NCBI RefSeq assembly: GCF_007744675.1
Contig: NZ_CP036269.1
Location: 496,001 to 560,000, forward strand
Direction: 5' to 3'
DNA: 64,000 nucleotides
Source of the DNA: Gimesia alba
Lineage (GTDB): Bacteria; Planctomycetota; Planctomycetia; Planctomycetales; Planctomycetaceae
In this document: in pieces, positions 53,409 through 63,417 of the stretch
Position numbering within the stretch: position 1 is the stretch's first letter
Layout of the letters: each line of letters opens with the position of its first letter
The notes under the pieces: generated by a model
What the model was told of the DNA's origin: nothing
The model's input: only the letters and a program-made list of their open reading frames with translations
The model's database searches: none
Position numbers and translations under genes: made by a program

Positions 53409-54572
53409 ATGCAATCCCCACACCGACCGAGTTTATTACGAAAAATGAACGTTCGTAAGGTTTTGGAAGTGATCCAGAGCCAGGGAACTTTAACACGTGC
53501 AGATGTAATGCGCTGTTCTGGAATCAGTGCGCCGACTGTTTCAAAAGCAGTCAGTGCGTTACTTGATGCTGGGCTGCTGGAGGAACGGGAGACGGCCGAA
53601 TTTTCAGTGGGCCGTCCTGGAAAACTGCTGCAGCTTCCCCGTTTCAGTGCTCAGGTCATTGGTGTGATTCTGGATTGGGATTACTGCTCGGTGGTTGCTT
53701 CAGGTTTGGATGGCCATTTACATGAAGACAAGTTGGATCGATTTAAGACCCCCAAATCATATTCCGAATTGATCGAAACGATCTCCAGAAAAATTCTGGA
53801 TCTGGTTGAGAAAGAGGAAATACCAGCGTTGGGCGTAGGAATTACGGTTCCCGGTCTGGTCAACAGTAATGATGGGCGGATCTTCCTGGCCTCGAACTTG
53901 CACATTGTGGATGGTCAGACTCCCGCCGCCGATATTGCCAATAAAACCAATCTGGAATGTATTCTGGTTCAGAAATCGACCTCATTGAGTTTGTCTGAAA
54001 AGACCTATGGTGCCGGACAGGCAATGGATGACTTTATCAACCTGGATGTTACTTCCGGATTTGGTATGGGAGTCTTTACCGGTGGTCAGTTACTGGATGG
54101 TCAGCACGGTCTTGCAGGTGAGATTGCACATATCACGGTTGAACCTGAGGGGGGCCGCGTTTGCGGATGTGGAAACCAGGGGTGCCTGGAGACCGTCGCC
54201 ACCGATCTGGCCTTAACGCACTATGTTTCTCAACGTGTGGGGAAAGAGCTGGAATTTGACACAATCAAAGAATTGGTACAGAAGGGCGAACTCGATATTA
54301 CACCGGAATTGGATCGCACGATTGAATTCCTGGCAATCGGCGTCGCAGCGGCAATCAATATCTTTAACCCCTCCAACATCTTTATTTCCTCACGTCTGTT
54401 TGACCTGCGTGATGATGTGTTTGATAAGATGACGGAGAAGGCCAAGAGCCGGGCGTTAAAACCGTCTTCCAGTTCCTGTGAGATCGAGCGTTCCAAAGGG
54501 AATAAATATCTGGGTGCGGTTGCCGGGATTATTAACCATCTGGCGAATGGTTTGGGGCCACGCCTGACTTAG
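53409..54572 (+). CDS. ROK-family transcriptional regulator
   Basis: The product has 387 residues from ATG 53409; a GTG at 53403 is an alternative. An N-terminal winged helix-turn-helix (GTLTRADVMRCSGISAPTVS) is fused to a ROK domain. The ROK domain keeps the zinc motif VCGCGNQGCLETV and AGEIAH. The usual catalytic Asp segment (NDANAAA) is replaced by QKSTSLSLSE, so it is probably a sensor and not a kinase. Such repressors (NagC/XylR/Mlc type) control sugar uptake and use. The target genes cannot be named from this sequence. Confidence 0.88.
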   Translation: MQSPHRPSLLRKMNVRKVLEVIQSQGTLTRADVMRCSGISAPTVSKAVSALLDAGLLEERETAEFSVGRPGKLLQLPRFSAQVIGVILDWDYCSVVASGLDGHLHEDKLDRFKTPKSYSELIETISRKILDLVEKEEIPALGVGITVPGLVNSNDGRIFLASNLHIVDGQTPAADIANKTNLECILVQKSTSLSLSEKTYGAGQAMDDFINLDVTSGFGMGVFTGGQLLDGQHGLAGEIAHITVEPEGGRVCGCGNQGCLETVATDLALTHYVSQRVGKELEFDTIKELVQKGELDITPELDRTIEFLAIGVAAAINIFNPSNIFISSRLFDLRDDVFDKMTEKAKSRALKPSSSSCEIERSKGNKYLGAVAGIINHLANGLGPRLT

Positions 54573-54598
54573 TCTGGTCGAGACAGGAAAGCACATTC

Positions 54599-55123
54599 AT
54601 GGCTCCTTCCGCCGATGAGATTACTCAGGAATTTATTCAAGAGTCGGTCCATTTGCTGGAGCAGTCGCTCCACAAAATCAGTCATTGTCTGAAGCAGCTT
54701 GACTTGGATCAAATCTGGTGGCGTCCAGAGCCTGGGCTGAACAGTATTGGGAACCTCATACTGCATCTGTGTGGCAACTTAAATCAATGGGCTGTCTGCG
54801 GAATCAACAGACTTCAGGATGAGCGGCAGCGCGAGCAGGAATTTTGTTCGGACCAGCGGCTTGCCCGAGACGATCTAGAAGCCATGCTGAACCGCACAGT
54901 TGAACAAGCATCTCAAGTAATGCAGTCCCTGTCTGCAAATACGCTGCTGGAAACGCGTGAGATCCAGGGGTTCTCTGTTTCCGTTCTGGGGGCCCTTTCC
55001 CATACCGTGCCACATTTTGTCGGGCACACACATCAAATTATTTATCTGACCCGACTGCAAAAAGGGGACCAGTACCAGTTTGACTGGTCGCCCGAATCCG
55101 AACAGCAGCGCGTTCCGATCTAA
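54599..55123 (+). CDS. DinB-like / DUF1572-type protein
   Basis: The product has 174 residues and is predicted all helical. FIQESVHLLEQSLHKISHCL starts the four-helix bundle; WWRPEPGLNSIGNLILHLCG is the typical DinB motif with a metal-binding His; FVGHTHQIIYLTRLQKG supplies the last His. The DinB superfamily is metal-binding and includes thiol-dependent transferases and stress proteins; the role here is unknown. The gene lies 26 bases after the ROK regulator gene. Confidence 0.8.
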   Translation: MAPSADEITQEFIQESVHLLEQSLHKISHCLKQLDLDQIWWRPEPGLNSIGNLILHLCGNLNQWAVCGINRLQDERQREQEFCSDQRLARDDLEAMLNRTVEQASQVMQSLSANTLLETREIQGFSVSVLGALSHTVPHFVGHTHQIIYLTRLQKGDQYQFDWSPESEQQRVPI

Positions 55124-55304
55124 ACAATGCGACAAGTCGTTATGTTGTGCAGAACACGGGCACGACAGGTGTTTGTGCGATCAGACTAAGGAAGATTTGC
55201 CAGGAACGACCCTTGTTCATTTTTTTGGCGGGGAAGAACAGGCTACAATAGAATCCAGCAACAGGTTCGTTCCTTGATCAAGTCAGACAGAAAGCGTTTG
55301 TGCT

Positions 55305-57077
55305 ATGTCCCGCAAAGCAAGGCGGTCTCAAAATCAGTCCCGAAAAAAAAGTTCGCTTCGACAGAAGCAGGAGACCAAACAGGCTACCCGTGAGTCGCTG
55401 GAGACCGACTCACTCTCGGCGGAGTTACAAAACACGGGGCGTTGGCCTGTTGAACTCTTTTTTTTATCGTTTTTGCTGATCTGGTCATTTCTGATTTCCT
55501 GCTTTCCGTTAAGGAACATGGATATCTGGTGGCATCTGCGAACGGGAGAGTTGATTCTGGAGCGTGGCACAGTTCCTTATTTCGACTGGTTTACGTTTGT
55601 TGATTCTGATCGCCCTTGGATTGATCTGCATTGGGGGTTCCAGATTCTGGTTACCTGGCTGTATCGCTGGGGAGGCGTTGATTTACTGATTCTGACCAAA
55701 GCCTTCTGTCTGTCTGTGACGATTGGCTTCGCCTGGTTTGCTGCAGGTAGAGCGGTCCCTGCATGGCTGAAAGCGTTGTTATGGGTTTTGCCCGTGATTT
55801 GTATCTCAGGCCGATCTCTGGTTCGACCGGAAATGTTGTCACTGATGTATCTTGCATGTTGGATGTATGTGATCAGCCGTATCTCGATACACCCCAAACT
55901 GATCTGGTTGATTCCGCTCGTTACGTTGCTCTGGGTGAATAGCCATGCGTTGTTTGTGCTGGGGCTGGTGGTCAGTGTACTGTTTGTAATGGATCATCTG
56001 ATTCGTGTCTGGGCACAGGGACGCTTTGGGATGGAACTGCCATCCACGGCAATCTCCGGAATGACTTTCATTCGAGTTGGTATGCTGACAGGGCTGGCCT
56101 GTTTTTTGAATCCTTATCTGGAGCAGGGAGTATTGTTTCCGCTAACGCTCTATGAAAAATTTTCAGTTGATCAGGCTTTTTATTCGGTTCGTGTTGGTGA
56201 ATTTCAGCCCCCGATCAATTTCATCAGGCAGTACGGTTTACGAAATCTGTATCTGTTCTCACAGGTGCTGCTGGCTTTGCTGACGCTGTGCAGCTTCTTT
56301 CCCTTGTTGACCAGGAAACGCGTCAATCCCTTTCGTATTCTGCTCTTTGTTGCCTTTACTCATCTGGCATGGAAGGCATCACGGAATACCGGAATCTTTT
56401 CGCTGATAGCGGGTATCATCCTGTGCGACAATGTCTCTGACTGGCTGCGCTTAACGATGCCTTTGCGAACTGCAACAGGTACGATTCCTGAAACTTCCAC
56501 AGTGAACTCCCATTGGTTAGAGAAGTCAATCGCAGGTAAGGGGAGTTCCACACTGGTCTTTCTGTTTTTGACAGTCAGTGTCTTAACGGGCCACTGGGCG
56601 CGCTGGGGAGGGGAAGGCAAGGTTTTGGGTTTAGGAGAACAGAAAGCCTGGTATGCCCATGCCGCTGCAAAATTTACCGGAAAGCCCGGAATGCCACACC
56701 GTGCTTTTATTTCCAACATGGGACAAGCGGCTGTGTACATCTTTCATAATGGTCCGGAGCGAAAAGTGTTTTTTGATGGCCGCCTGGAAGTGAATTCGAA
56801 AGAAACATTCCAGTACTACGAACAAATTCAACGGCAAATGGCGGCAGGGGATGCAAACTGGGCCTATGTTCTGCAGGATGAACAGGGACAATTGCCGGTG
56901 ATTATCCTGGACAGCCGGTATTCCCGCAATGAAATCCGTGGAATGGGAGCAAACCCCGGGTGGCGGCTGGTTTTTGCAGATCCGGCTGCTGCTGTGTTCC
57001 TTGATGTACAGACTGCAGATCGCTTGCAGTTACCGCAAGCCGATCCCAGCCCGTTATTTCATCCACCCGGTCTGTAG
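55305..57077 (+). CDS. multi-pass membrane protein, GT-C-like
   Basis: The product has 590 residues with a basic N-terminal tail (1-45) and about 11 membrane helices. An early loop MDIWWHLRTGELILERG followed by PYFDWFTFVDS is typical of polytopic GT-C-like glycosyltransferases and their relatives. The C-terminal soluble part (residues about 440-590; PHRAFISNMGQAAVYIFHNG) faces one side. It could transfer a sugar from a lipid carrier; this is inferred from topology only. No family beyond this was recognised. Confidence 0.65.
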   Translation: MSRKARRSQNQSRKKSSLRQKQETKQATRESLETDSLSAELQNTGRWPVELFFLSFLLIWSFLISCFPLRNMDIWWHLRTGELILERGTVPYFDWFTFVDSDRPWIDLHWGFQILVTWLYRWGGVDLLILTKAFCLSVTIGFAWFAAGRAVPAWLKALLWVLPVICISGRSLVRPEMLSLMYLACWMYVISRISIHPKLIWLIPLVTLLWVNSHALFVLGLVVSVLFVMDHLIRVWAQGRFGMELPSTAISGMTFIRVGMLTGLACFLNPYLEQGVLFPLTLYEKFSVDQAFYSVRVGEFQPPINFIRQYGLRNLYLFSQVLLALLTLCSFFPLLTRKRVNPFRILLFVAFTHLAWKASRNTGIFSLIAGIILCDNVSDWLRLTMPLRTATGTIPETSTVNSHWLEKSIAGKGSSTLVFLFLTVSVLTGHWARWGGEGKVLGLGEQKAWYAHAAAKFTGKPGMPHRAFISNMGQAAVYIFHNGPERKVFFDGRLEVNSKETFQYYEQIQRQMAAGDANWAYVLQDEQGQLPVIILDSRYSRNEIRGMGANPGWRLVFADPAAAVFLDVQTADRLQLPQADPSPLFHPPGL

Positions 57078-57256
57078 ACCGTGATGCACGATTGGCTCCC
57101 GATTCGAAATTGGGCTAAATTGAGACTCCCAGGAGAGGTTGCGCTTGCAAATTGGTATCGCTCAGAGGACAGTAGGAGGTCTCACTTTCACTCAAATAAA
57201 CCGTTCCTGAGGGAACTGGATCATTCTATTTTCAATTTTGAACGAGGAGAGACATC

Positions 57257-58657
57257 ATGCATTATTCTTTGATCAGGAAGCGACTGATCTCTGTGTTTGC
57301 GCTGTTATTACTGCTGCAGACGGCTCAAGGTTTACAGGCCCAGGAAGCACAGCAACAAACTCATAAAGCACCGCTGGCAAAACTCGAACTCAAGTCCGGA
57401 GATTCGATCGTCTTTCTCGGCGACAGTATCACACACCAATGTCTTTACACGCAGTATGTGGAAGACTTTTTTTATACACGCTATCCCAAGATGCGATTGA
57501 AGTTTCATAACTCCGGTGTGGGTGGTGCCAAGGCCTGGGATGCTCTGGCCCGCTTCGATCGAGATGTCGCCGCTTATAAACCTAAGTATGTGACCGTTTT
57601 ACTGGGGATGAACGACGGGCAGTATCAACCATTCAATGAAACCATTTTCCAGACATATTACAAAGATATGCAGGAATTGATCGCTAAAATCAAAGGAATC
57701 GGTGCACAACCGATTCTGATGACGCCAACCATGTTTGATGCACGCGCCGCGCGCATGGGTAAACGGAAACGGGATCCCGCAGCAGTCGAATTGTATAACT
57801 CGGTACTCGCATACTATGGAACATGGTTGCGCGAAGTGGCAGCAGAGTCGGGATTTGGCTTTGTCGACATGTATAGTCCGTTAAATAATATCACTCTCAC
57901 AGCCCGTCAGAAAGATCCTTCGTTCACAATCATTAAAGATGCCATACACCCTGATCCACCAGGGCAGGTTGTGATGGCGTATGCATTGTTATCTGATATG
58001 AACGTTCAACGGCAGGTTTCACGGATTAACATCAGTCAGACCGCCAAAGGAAAACCCACTGCGACTGCCAAAGGGGGAACGCTTTCTGATCTGCAATATA
58101 CCGATGATGGCGTTTCATTTACGTGGCTGGCAGATAGCCTGCCCTGGGTGGTGCCGCAAGAAGCGCAACTGGGAGCTGAGTTGACAAAGCTGGGGCATCG
58201 GATGAGCCAGGAATCATTGTCGATTCATGGGCTGCCAGCCGGTCGTTATGTATTGTCGATTGACGGTAACGTGGTGGGACAATATGCCAATACGGCCCTG
58301 GCACGACATATTGAATTGCAGAGCAACGCAAAAACGCCTCAGTACCAACAGGCAATGAAAGTGGCGTTGTTGAACAAAGAACGCAACGATGGTCCCGTCA
58401 AGAATAAACGGAACAGCTGGCGCGCTTTTCAGCAGTTTGCACGGATCAAACGCGAGCTGGATGCGCAAGGAGATCAGAAGGATAAAACGCAGGTGGCTCG
58501 ACTGGACCGGTTAGAAAAACAACTGGAAAACCAGGAAAAGACGATTCAGGAAAGCGAAGCGGCTGATCTGGCATTGGAAGACAAAATCTTTAAGATCAAT
58601 CAGCCGGTGGCCCGTAAGTACGTTTTGAAGAAAGTCGTTGCCCGGAAGAAGAAATAA
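57257..58657 (+). CDS. exported SGNH/GDSL-type hydrolase
   Basis: The product has 466 residues with a signal peptide (LISVFALLLLLQTAQGLQA, about residues 9-27); the ATG 57257 follows GAGGAGAG. SGNH signatures are all seen: IVFLGDSITHQ (Ser nucleophile), NSGVGGAKAWD (Gly), LLGMNDGQ (Asn) and DAIHPDPPG (Asp/His pair). Residues about 55-250 form the hydrolase domain. The C-terminal 100 residues are a charged helix region (LDRLEKQLENQEKTIQESEA) that may dimerise. It probably deacylates envelope or environmental polysaccharide; the substrate is unknown. Confidence 0.87.
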   Translation: MHYSLIRKRLISVFALLLLLQTAQGLQAQEAQQQTHKAPLAKLELKSGDSIVFLGDSITHQCLYTQYVEDFFYTRYPKMRLKFHNSGVGGAKAWDALARFDRDVAAYKPKYVTVLLGMNDGQYQPFNETIFQTYYKDMQELIAKIKGIGAQPILMTPTMFDARAARMGKRKRDPAAVELYNSVLAYYGTWLREVAAESGFGFVDMYSPLNNITLTARQKDPSFTIIKDAIHPDPPGQVVMAYALLSDMNVQRQVSRINISQTAKGKPTATAKGGTLSDLQYTDDGVSFTWLADSLPWVVPQEAQLGAELTKLGHRMSQESLSIHGLPAGRYVLSIDGNVVGQYANTALARHIELQSNAKTPQYQQAMKVALLNKERNDGPVKNKRNSWRAFQQFARIKRELDAQGDQKDKTQVARLDRLEKQLENQEKTIQESEAADLALEDKIFKINQPVARKYVLKKVVARKKK

Positions 58658-58689
58658 GACTCCGGGATCAACAGACCCTGTTAAAGAAG

Positions 58690-58734
58690 CAGGCAGCCTG
58701 AGGTGGAGTCACCCGGGCTGCCTGTTTTTATTTT
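58690..58734 (+). terminator. intrinsic terminator after the SGNH hydrolase gene
   Basis: CAGGCAGCC pairs with GGGCTGCCTG across the loop GGTGGAGTCACCC and is followed by TTTTTATTTT. Confidence 0.9.
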
Positions 58735-58752
58735 CCATGTAGGGCTGGGAAA

Positions 58753-60189
58753 TCAGACCAGGAAGACAAAGGTCAAAGCAATCGAGAGTGGGAGCAGGAC
58801 TGCACAGCTATAGGCCATGAATCCAAAAAAGCTGGGCATGCGGATGTTATTCTTTTCTGCAATGGCTTTGACCATGAAGTTCGGGCCGTTCCCGATGTAA
58901 GTCATGGCTCCCATGAAGACGGCTCCTAAGCTGATTGCAATCAGTGAAACTTCGTTGACACCCGCGACGGCAGCTCCGTTTGTACCGGCTGCCTTTGCTG
59001 TTTCGAAAAAGACAACATAGGTCGGCGCATTATCCAGGAAGCTGGAGAGCACACCTGTTGCCCAGTAAAACTTCCAGGGAGAATTAATTCCCAGCGAGGC
59101 TCCGTTCACATTCAAAATTTGGACGGGTGCCTGCATGCAGATAAAGATCCCGACAAATAAAGCCGCCACTTCAAGAATCGCTTCATAGTTGAAGGAATTC
59201 TGTTTCCGAATCATTTTGGAAGTGGTTAACAAAGAGATTCCAGCGAGTGCAAACATGCAGACTTCGCGAAAGAAGTGCGGAGCATGCCACTCAGTACCTG
59301 GAACCGGTTTTGAAGGATCGAGGACTGCAACACAGAAGATGACTAACAGTAACCAGAGAAAGTTAATGCTGCCTTTGAGTGAAAATGGTTCTGAGACTTC
59401 GGGTGGTGCTTCGACTTTCTCTTTATCTTCTTTTTTATAGCGAATTGTATCGAACACGAAGTAAACAGCCAGTAACGAGAGGTTCATTGCCAGCCACATC
59501 GGCCAGAGTGAAAGCGTCCAGGTAAATGGAACTCCCCGGAGGAATCCAAGAAATAAAGGTGGGTCACCAATGGGAAGCAGGCAGCCGCCCGTATTACAAA
59601 CGACGAAAATAAAGAAAATGACGGTGTGGGCTACATAGTCTCGTTTTTGGTTTGCTTTTAAGAGCGGACGAATTAACAACATCGCAGCCCCGGTTGTCCC
59701 GATGAAACTGGCGATGGCGGCCCCGATGGCGATGATCCCTGTGTTCAAAGCAGGGCGTCCTACCAGATTCCCATTAAAGGCAATCCCTCCACTGATGACA
59801 TATAAGCTGAAAAGCAGTGCGATAAATGGAATGTATTCAACCAGTAAGGCATTCTTGAGGACAACAATCGCCGCCGGAAATCCGGGAGCTGACATTTCAT
59901 GAGTCCCGTGGTCTACCACACCGTGTCCATACAGAAAGGTGTAGTAAAGCAAAGTCACCAGCCCCAGACTGACGGCAACGAGAAAGCGGTTTTTATTGTG
60001 TTCCCACCATTCTTCGGTTTTATGAATTAAAGGGAGAAACGCAATACACAACAAAAGTGCGGCGAAAGGAATCACGCTATAAAAAGCAGGTGGTTCTGCG
60101 TGGGCGTGGTGGTCGTCGTGTGGTACTTCCGCTGTTGATGCAAGAGTTGTTGCTTCCAGTTGCGTATGTGCACCAGCGATTAAGTTCAT
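58753..60189 (-). CDS. sodium/proton antiporter-like transporter (NhaD/ArsB superfamily)
   Basis: The product has 478 residues with about 13 membrane helices and a His-rich cytoplasmic or periplasmic N-terminus ([10 protein letters not shown]). [21 protein letters not shown] is typical of the NhaD/ArsB/CitMHS transporter superfamily, and [19 protein letters not shown] near the C-terminus is the second family signature. It exchanges sodium for protons or a related ion. The gene is convergent with the SGNH hydrolase gene across a terminator. Confidence 0.85.
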   Translation of the reverse strand: MNLIAGAHTQLEATTLASTAEVPHDDHHAHAEPPAFYSVIPFAALLLCIAFLPLIHKTEEWWEHNKNRFLVAVSLGLVTLLYYTFLYGHGVVDHGTHEMSAPGFPAAIVVLKNALLVEYIPFIALLFSLYVISGGIAFNGNLVGRPALNTGIIAIGAAIASFIGTTGAAMLLIRPLLKANQKRDYVAHTVIFFIFVVCNTGGCLLPIGDPPLFLGFLRGVPFTWTLSLWPMWLAMNLSLLAVYFVFDTIRYKKEDKEKVEAPPEVSEPFSLKGSINFLWLLLVIFCVAVLDPSKPVPGTEWHAPHFFREVCMFALAGISLLTTSKMIRKQNSFNYEAILEVAALFVGIFICMQAPVQILNVNGASLGINSPWKFYWATGVLSSFLDNAPTYVVFFETAKAAGTNGAAVAGVNEVSLIAISLGAVFMGAMTYIGNGPNFMVKAIAEKNNIRMPSFFGFMAYSCAVLLPLSIALTFVFLV

Positions 60190-60372
60190 CTCAATCGCCC
60201 TCCGTAATTAGGGGGATTAATGTAAATGGGTAAATATTCGAAAATCCATTTTCGGTTTGTGTGGCGAAAACAAGCACGAGCCTCTTGTCTTCATTGGCGG
60301 TATAAAATCGTGGATTATGGCATGATCTGAGATCACGTACAACGTCCAGATCAGTGTGATTTCAGATTGAAT

Positions 60373-62346
60373 TTATGAATTTGCATACTCAGTTCGATGT
60401 TCTTCTTTTGGTGCTGCATTGTCTTTGATCTCAGACAGGTACTGTTTCACCAGTTCTGCTGTATTCGTACTATCCAACAGCTCCAGGGTAATTAAAGTTT
60501 TCCCCAGGGCGATAGGAGGTTCAATCTGCAATGCCAGTAGATAGGCAATTTGCTCGAGTGTCAGGAGATCCTGACGGATTGCTACCTCGCCGAATCGACT
60601 TTCTGTTTCTTTCTGCTGATCGAGAATTTTGACAACTTGTTCCGCCGTCAATAGTTTTTCAGCGATGGCAAGTTCGCCTATTTTGACTTGTTCACCCTGT
60701 TTAGGGCACTTTAACAGTGCTTTCGAGATGGTGGGAATATCAAAGACTTTTTTGGTCACCAACCAGCGACTGAATCTGCTGCGCTTAATGAGTCGATGCA
60801 GTTCCTGATCTTCCTGGCTGATAATGGAACGGACATGGACCTGATTTCTTCCTTTTTCTTTTGATTCGTACATTGCCTCATCTGCTTCGGCAACCAGACG
60901 CTCGGCGAAGCCCGTGATATTTCGAGGGGGAATGCCGACGACCGCACCCAGACTGGCTGTCACCGGGACCCGTTTTCCTTCGAACTCAATAACTTCGTTC
61001 TCAATCAGAGCCCGCAGCCTTTCTGCCATTTCCTTGATTCCATTTTCGGAAGGATTGTTGACCATAATCACAAATTCTTCACCGCCATAGCGACAGAATA
61101 CGTCAGAACGGCGGGTGGATTCATTGGCAACGTGGGCAACACGCTGTAAAACCAGGTCTCCAAACTGATGCCCGTAGGTGTCATTAAGTTGTTTAAAGCG
61201 GTCAATATCCGAGAAGATAATCCCAATTGGATGTGCAGCACGGGCGCAACTGTAGATTTCTTTTTCAAAGGCTTCGTTGAAATAACTGCGGTTATAAGCT
61301 TTTGTCAGGGGGTCGTGGATTGCTTTGCTTTGCAGTTGTTTGTTTTCGGATTCCAGTTTGACTTTTTGTTCTTCGATGACGGCTTGGCGTGCACAGGCTT
61401 GAGTCGAATCGACCTGGGCTTTCATCGTTAATTGAACCAGTTGTTCGTTTGCCGTAGCCATGATTTCATAAGGTGATCCGATATCATCCATATTGACTTG
61501 GAAAACCTGAGCTGCTTCTTCAAACCGTGATTGGACATTTTCAAGAAATCCATGCAGGTCATCGTGTGGCATATTATAGAATTCGGCGGTCAGTTCCTGC
61601 AGTCGATGTAAGGCCAGTCCGCTGTTAGGAGAGCAGAAATAATCACCAATGGATGCTGAAGTTGCAATGATGATGATCAGTTTAAAATTTGGATCTGATT
61701 CTAACGCTTTCAGTTGCTCAAATGTATCATGGTGATGTGCGATTGCCGATTTGAACTGTTCTGACATCTGCCAGCGTTCCATCATTTTGACGCCGACTTC
61801 GGTATGATTAATACCCAGGACCTCGGTTTCCACTTCAGAGCAGTTTCGTTGTTGCGATTCCGCTTGCTCAAGGACCGGTAACAGGTCGTTGGGAATTGAT
61901 CGAAGCATAGCCAGATGGCCAATATCCTGGAGCAGCCCGATCAGAAAGCTATCATATTTTAATTCATTTCCCAGTTTCGAAGCCAACAGTTCCGCTGCCG
62001 CAGACTGAATGATGGACTGTTTCCAATAGGAATCAAATCGTGATTTCAGCGGGCCTTCCGTGATTGCCGATTCCGAGAGCGAAAAACTCAAAGCCAAAGA
62101 AGTGACCACCATAGTTCCCAGCAGGGGAACGGCCCGTTCAATCCCTTTGCATTCAGATCTCAAACCAAAAAATGAAGAATTACTGGCTTTCAATATTTTA
62201 GCAGTAATCGCAGGATCTGCTTTGATCGTCTCAATTACTTCCTTAATATCCGTGTCCGGATTTTTTGATAGATCCAACAACCGCACTGCGACAGCTGGTA
62301 AGGTTGGTAGTTGATCGGAAGACCAAATTTTTTCAGGCGAAATCAT
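60373..62346 (-). CDS. HDOD-GGDEF signalling protein (diguanylate cyclase)
   Basis: The product has 657 residues. Residues about 10-210 are an HDOD domain (LPTLPAVAVRLLDLSKNPDT; FLIGLLQDIGHLAM), a helical ligand or partner module. Residues about 330-500 are a GGDEF domain: LTKAYNRSYFNEAFEKEI, IIFSDIDRFKQLNDTYGHQF, and the active motif YGGEEF near 420 with an I-site RRSD five residues upstream, so it can make c-di-GMP and be product-inhibited. The C-terminal 120 residues contain a repeated LTAEQV/LTLEQI element resembling the N-terminal module of type II secretion ATPases. It lies downstream of cheX and cheY on the same strand. Confidence 0.88.
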   Translation of the reverse strand: MISPEKIWSSDQLPTLPAVAVRLLDLSKNPDTDIKEVIETIKADPAITAKILKASNSSFFGLRSECKGIERAVPLLGTMVVTSLALSFSLSESAITEGPLKSRFDSYWKQSIIQSAAAELLASKLGNELKYDSFLIGLLQDIGHLAMLRSIPNDLLPVLEQAESQQRNCSEVETEVLGINHTEVGVKMMERWQMSEQFKSAIAHHHDTFEQLKALESDPNFKLIIIIATSASIGDYFCSPNSGLALHRLQELTAEFYNMPHDDLHGFLENVQSRFEEAAQVFQVNMDDIGSPYEIMATANEQLVQLTMKAQVDSTQACARQAVIEEQKVKLESENKQLQSKAIHDPLTKAYNRSYFNEAFEKEIYSCARAAHPIGIIFSDIDRFKQLNDTYGHQFGDLVLQRVAHVANESTRRSDVFCRYGGEEFVIMVNNPSENGIKEMAERLRALIENEVIEFEGKRVPVTASLGAVVGIPPRNITGFAERLVAEADEAMYESKEKGRNQVHVRSIISQEDQELHRLIKRSRFSRWLVTKKVFDIPTISKALLKCPKQGEQVKIGELAIAEKLLTAEQVVKILDQQKETESRFGEVAIRQDLLTLEQIAYLLALQIEPPIALGKTLITLELLDSTNTAELVKQYLSEIKDNAAPKEEHRTEYANS

Positions 62347-62488
62347 TATCTAAGACCTTTGCGGTAATGCAATTCAATGAAAATACAGTCATTTTCAAGA
62401 CTCGAATTTCTCTGAGTGACGCCGCGTTTTTCAAAGCGCATTCAAAGTTAACCAAGGTGGAATCAATTACAGATTATTTGACTTAACT

Positions 62489-62854
62489 TTATGCGTTTGA
62501 AGTGACCCAACGCTCCAGTTTGCTTTTCAAACTGTCCGGTGTGAATGGTTTTACCAGATAATCAGAAACACCAGCTTGAATTGCCGTGACCACACGAGCA
62601 CGTTCTGCTTCGGTTGTAATCATAATCACGGGAATGTCTTTGTTCCGCTGACGAATCTCTTTCAGGAGTTGCAGACCGTCCATATTTGGCATGTTCCAAT
62701 CGCTCAGAACAATATCAAATGTGGAAGCCTGGAATATCTCTAACGCCTGAACTCCATCTTCTGCTTCAGTCACATCTTCGATACCCAGTTTCGACAAACA
62801 TCGCTTCTGGATTGTTCTCATTGTTCCTGAGTCATCAACAAGTAATACTTTCAT
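62489..62854 (-). CDS. CheY-like single-domain response regulator
   Basis: The product has 121 residues from ATG 62854, chosen because the receiver domain begins there (MKVLLVDDSG) and AAAGG precedes it. Phosphoacceptor Asp52 (VLSDWNMPNMDG), acidic Asp7-Asp8, Thr81 and Lys102 (YLVKPF) are all present. It is a stand-alone receiver without output domain, as in flagellar motor control, and is paired here with a CheX-like phosphatase gene 74 bases upstream. The histidine kinase is not in the window. Confidence 0.9.
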   Translation of the reverse strand: MKVLLVDDSGTMRTIQKRCLSKLGIEDVTEAEDGVQALEIFQASTFDIVLSDWNMPNMDGLQLLKEIRQRNKDIPVIMITTEAERARVVTAIQAGVSDYLVKPFTPDSLKSKLERWVTSNA

Positions 62855-62928
62855 TGGAATGGCCTTTATCTTTAAGTCAGTAATTCGTTCAAAAACAAGT
62901 ATTAGTCTATTAGTCAAACAGGGGCGTT

Positions 62929-63417
62929 TTAGCGATCAGAAAATCCTGCTTCAATAGTGAAGGTTCCGATTTCCGAATCGAACGCGATACAAATTGGCAC
63001 AACATTCGAAGGATAATGAACAGTGTGCCCTTTTCCGGTAATAATATTGGGAATACTAATAGATGCTTCCAGGTGCTCCAGTTGAGCTTTAGCTGATCCA
63101 GCAATCATATTCGCTAATTCACAAACGGCATCACAGACTTCGTCATTGATTTCATCGGACGAAATCCCAACGAGACGATCTAAAATTCCAATGCCTACAC
63201 TTTTTGATAAACTGAGAACGAGCGTTCCAGCTGCCTTTCCAGAAATCCCAATCACTGCACTTAACTCGTGTTCTGGAAGGTGGTCTGCTTTCAAACTCAA
63301 TCCAGTACGTTTCGGCGTGCAACCCAGCATCATTTCAAAAACAGAGATTGTTGAGCTGATGATTGGATTCACAAATTCTGCAGTGAGCTCCGATTTACCT
63401 GTAGTTGTTGACGTCAT
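62929..63417 (-). CDS. CheX-like phosphatase
   Basis: The product has 162 residues from ATG 63417 (AGGA eight bases upstream; a TTG at 63423 is also in frame). The CheX fold has conserved ExxN: Glu100 and Asn103 in CELANMIAGSAK. LSAVIGISGKAAGTLVLSL is the beta-strand half typical of the family. CheX dephosphorylates CheY~P, matching the next gene on the same strand. The role is clear by homology. Confidence 0.85.
   Translation of the reverse strand: MTSTTTGKSELTAEFVNPIISSTISVFEMMLGCTPKRTGLSLKADHLPEHELSAVIGISGKAAGTLVLSLSKSVGIGILDRLVGISSDEINDEVCDAVCELANMIAGSAKAQLEHLEASISIPNIITGKGHTVHYPSNVVPICIAFDSEIGTFTIEAGFSDR

Noticed and set aside
57081-57272. 63-codon frame before the SGNH hydrolase gene
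   Set aside because: It overlaps the hydrolase start and ribosome site and shows no family resemblance.
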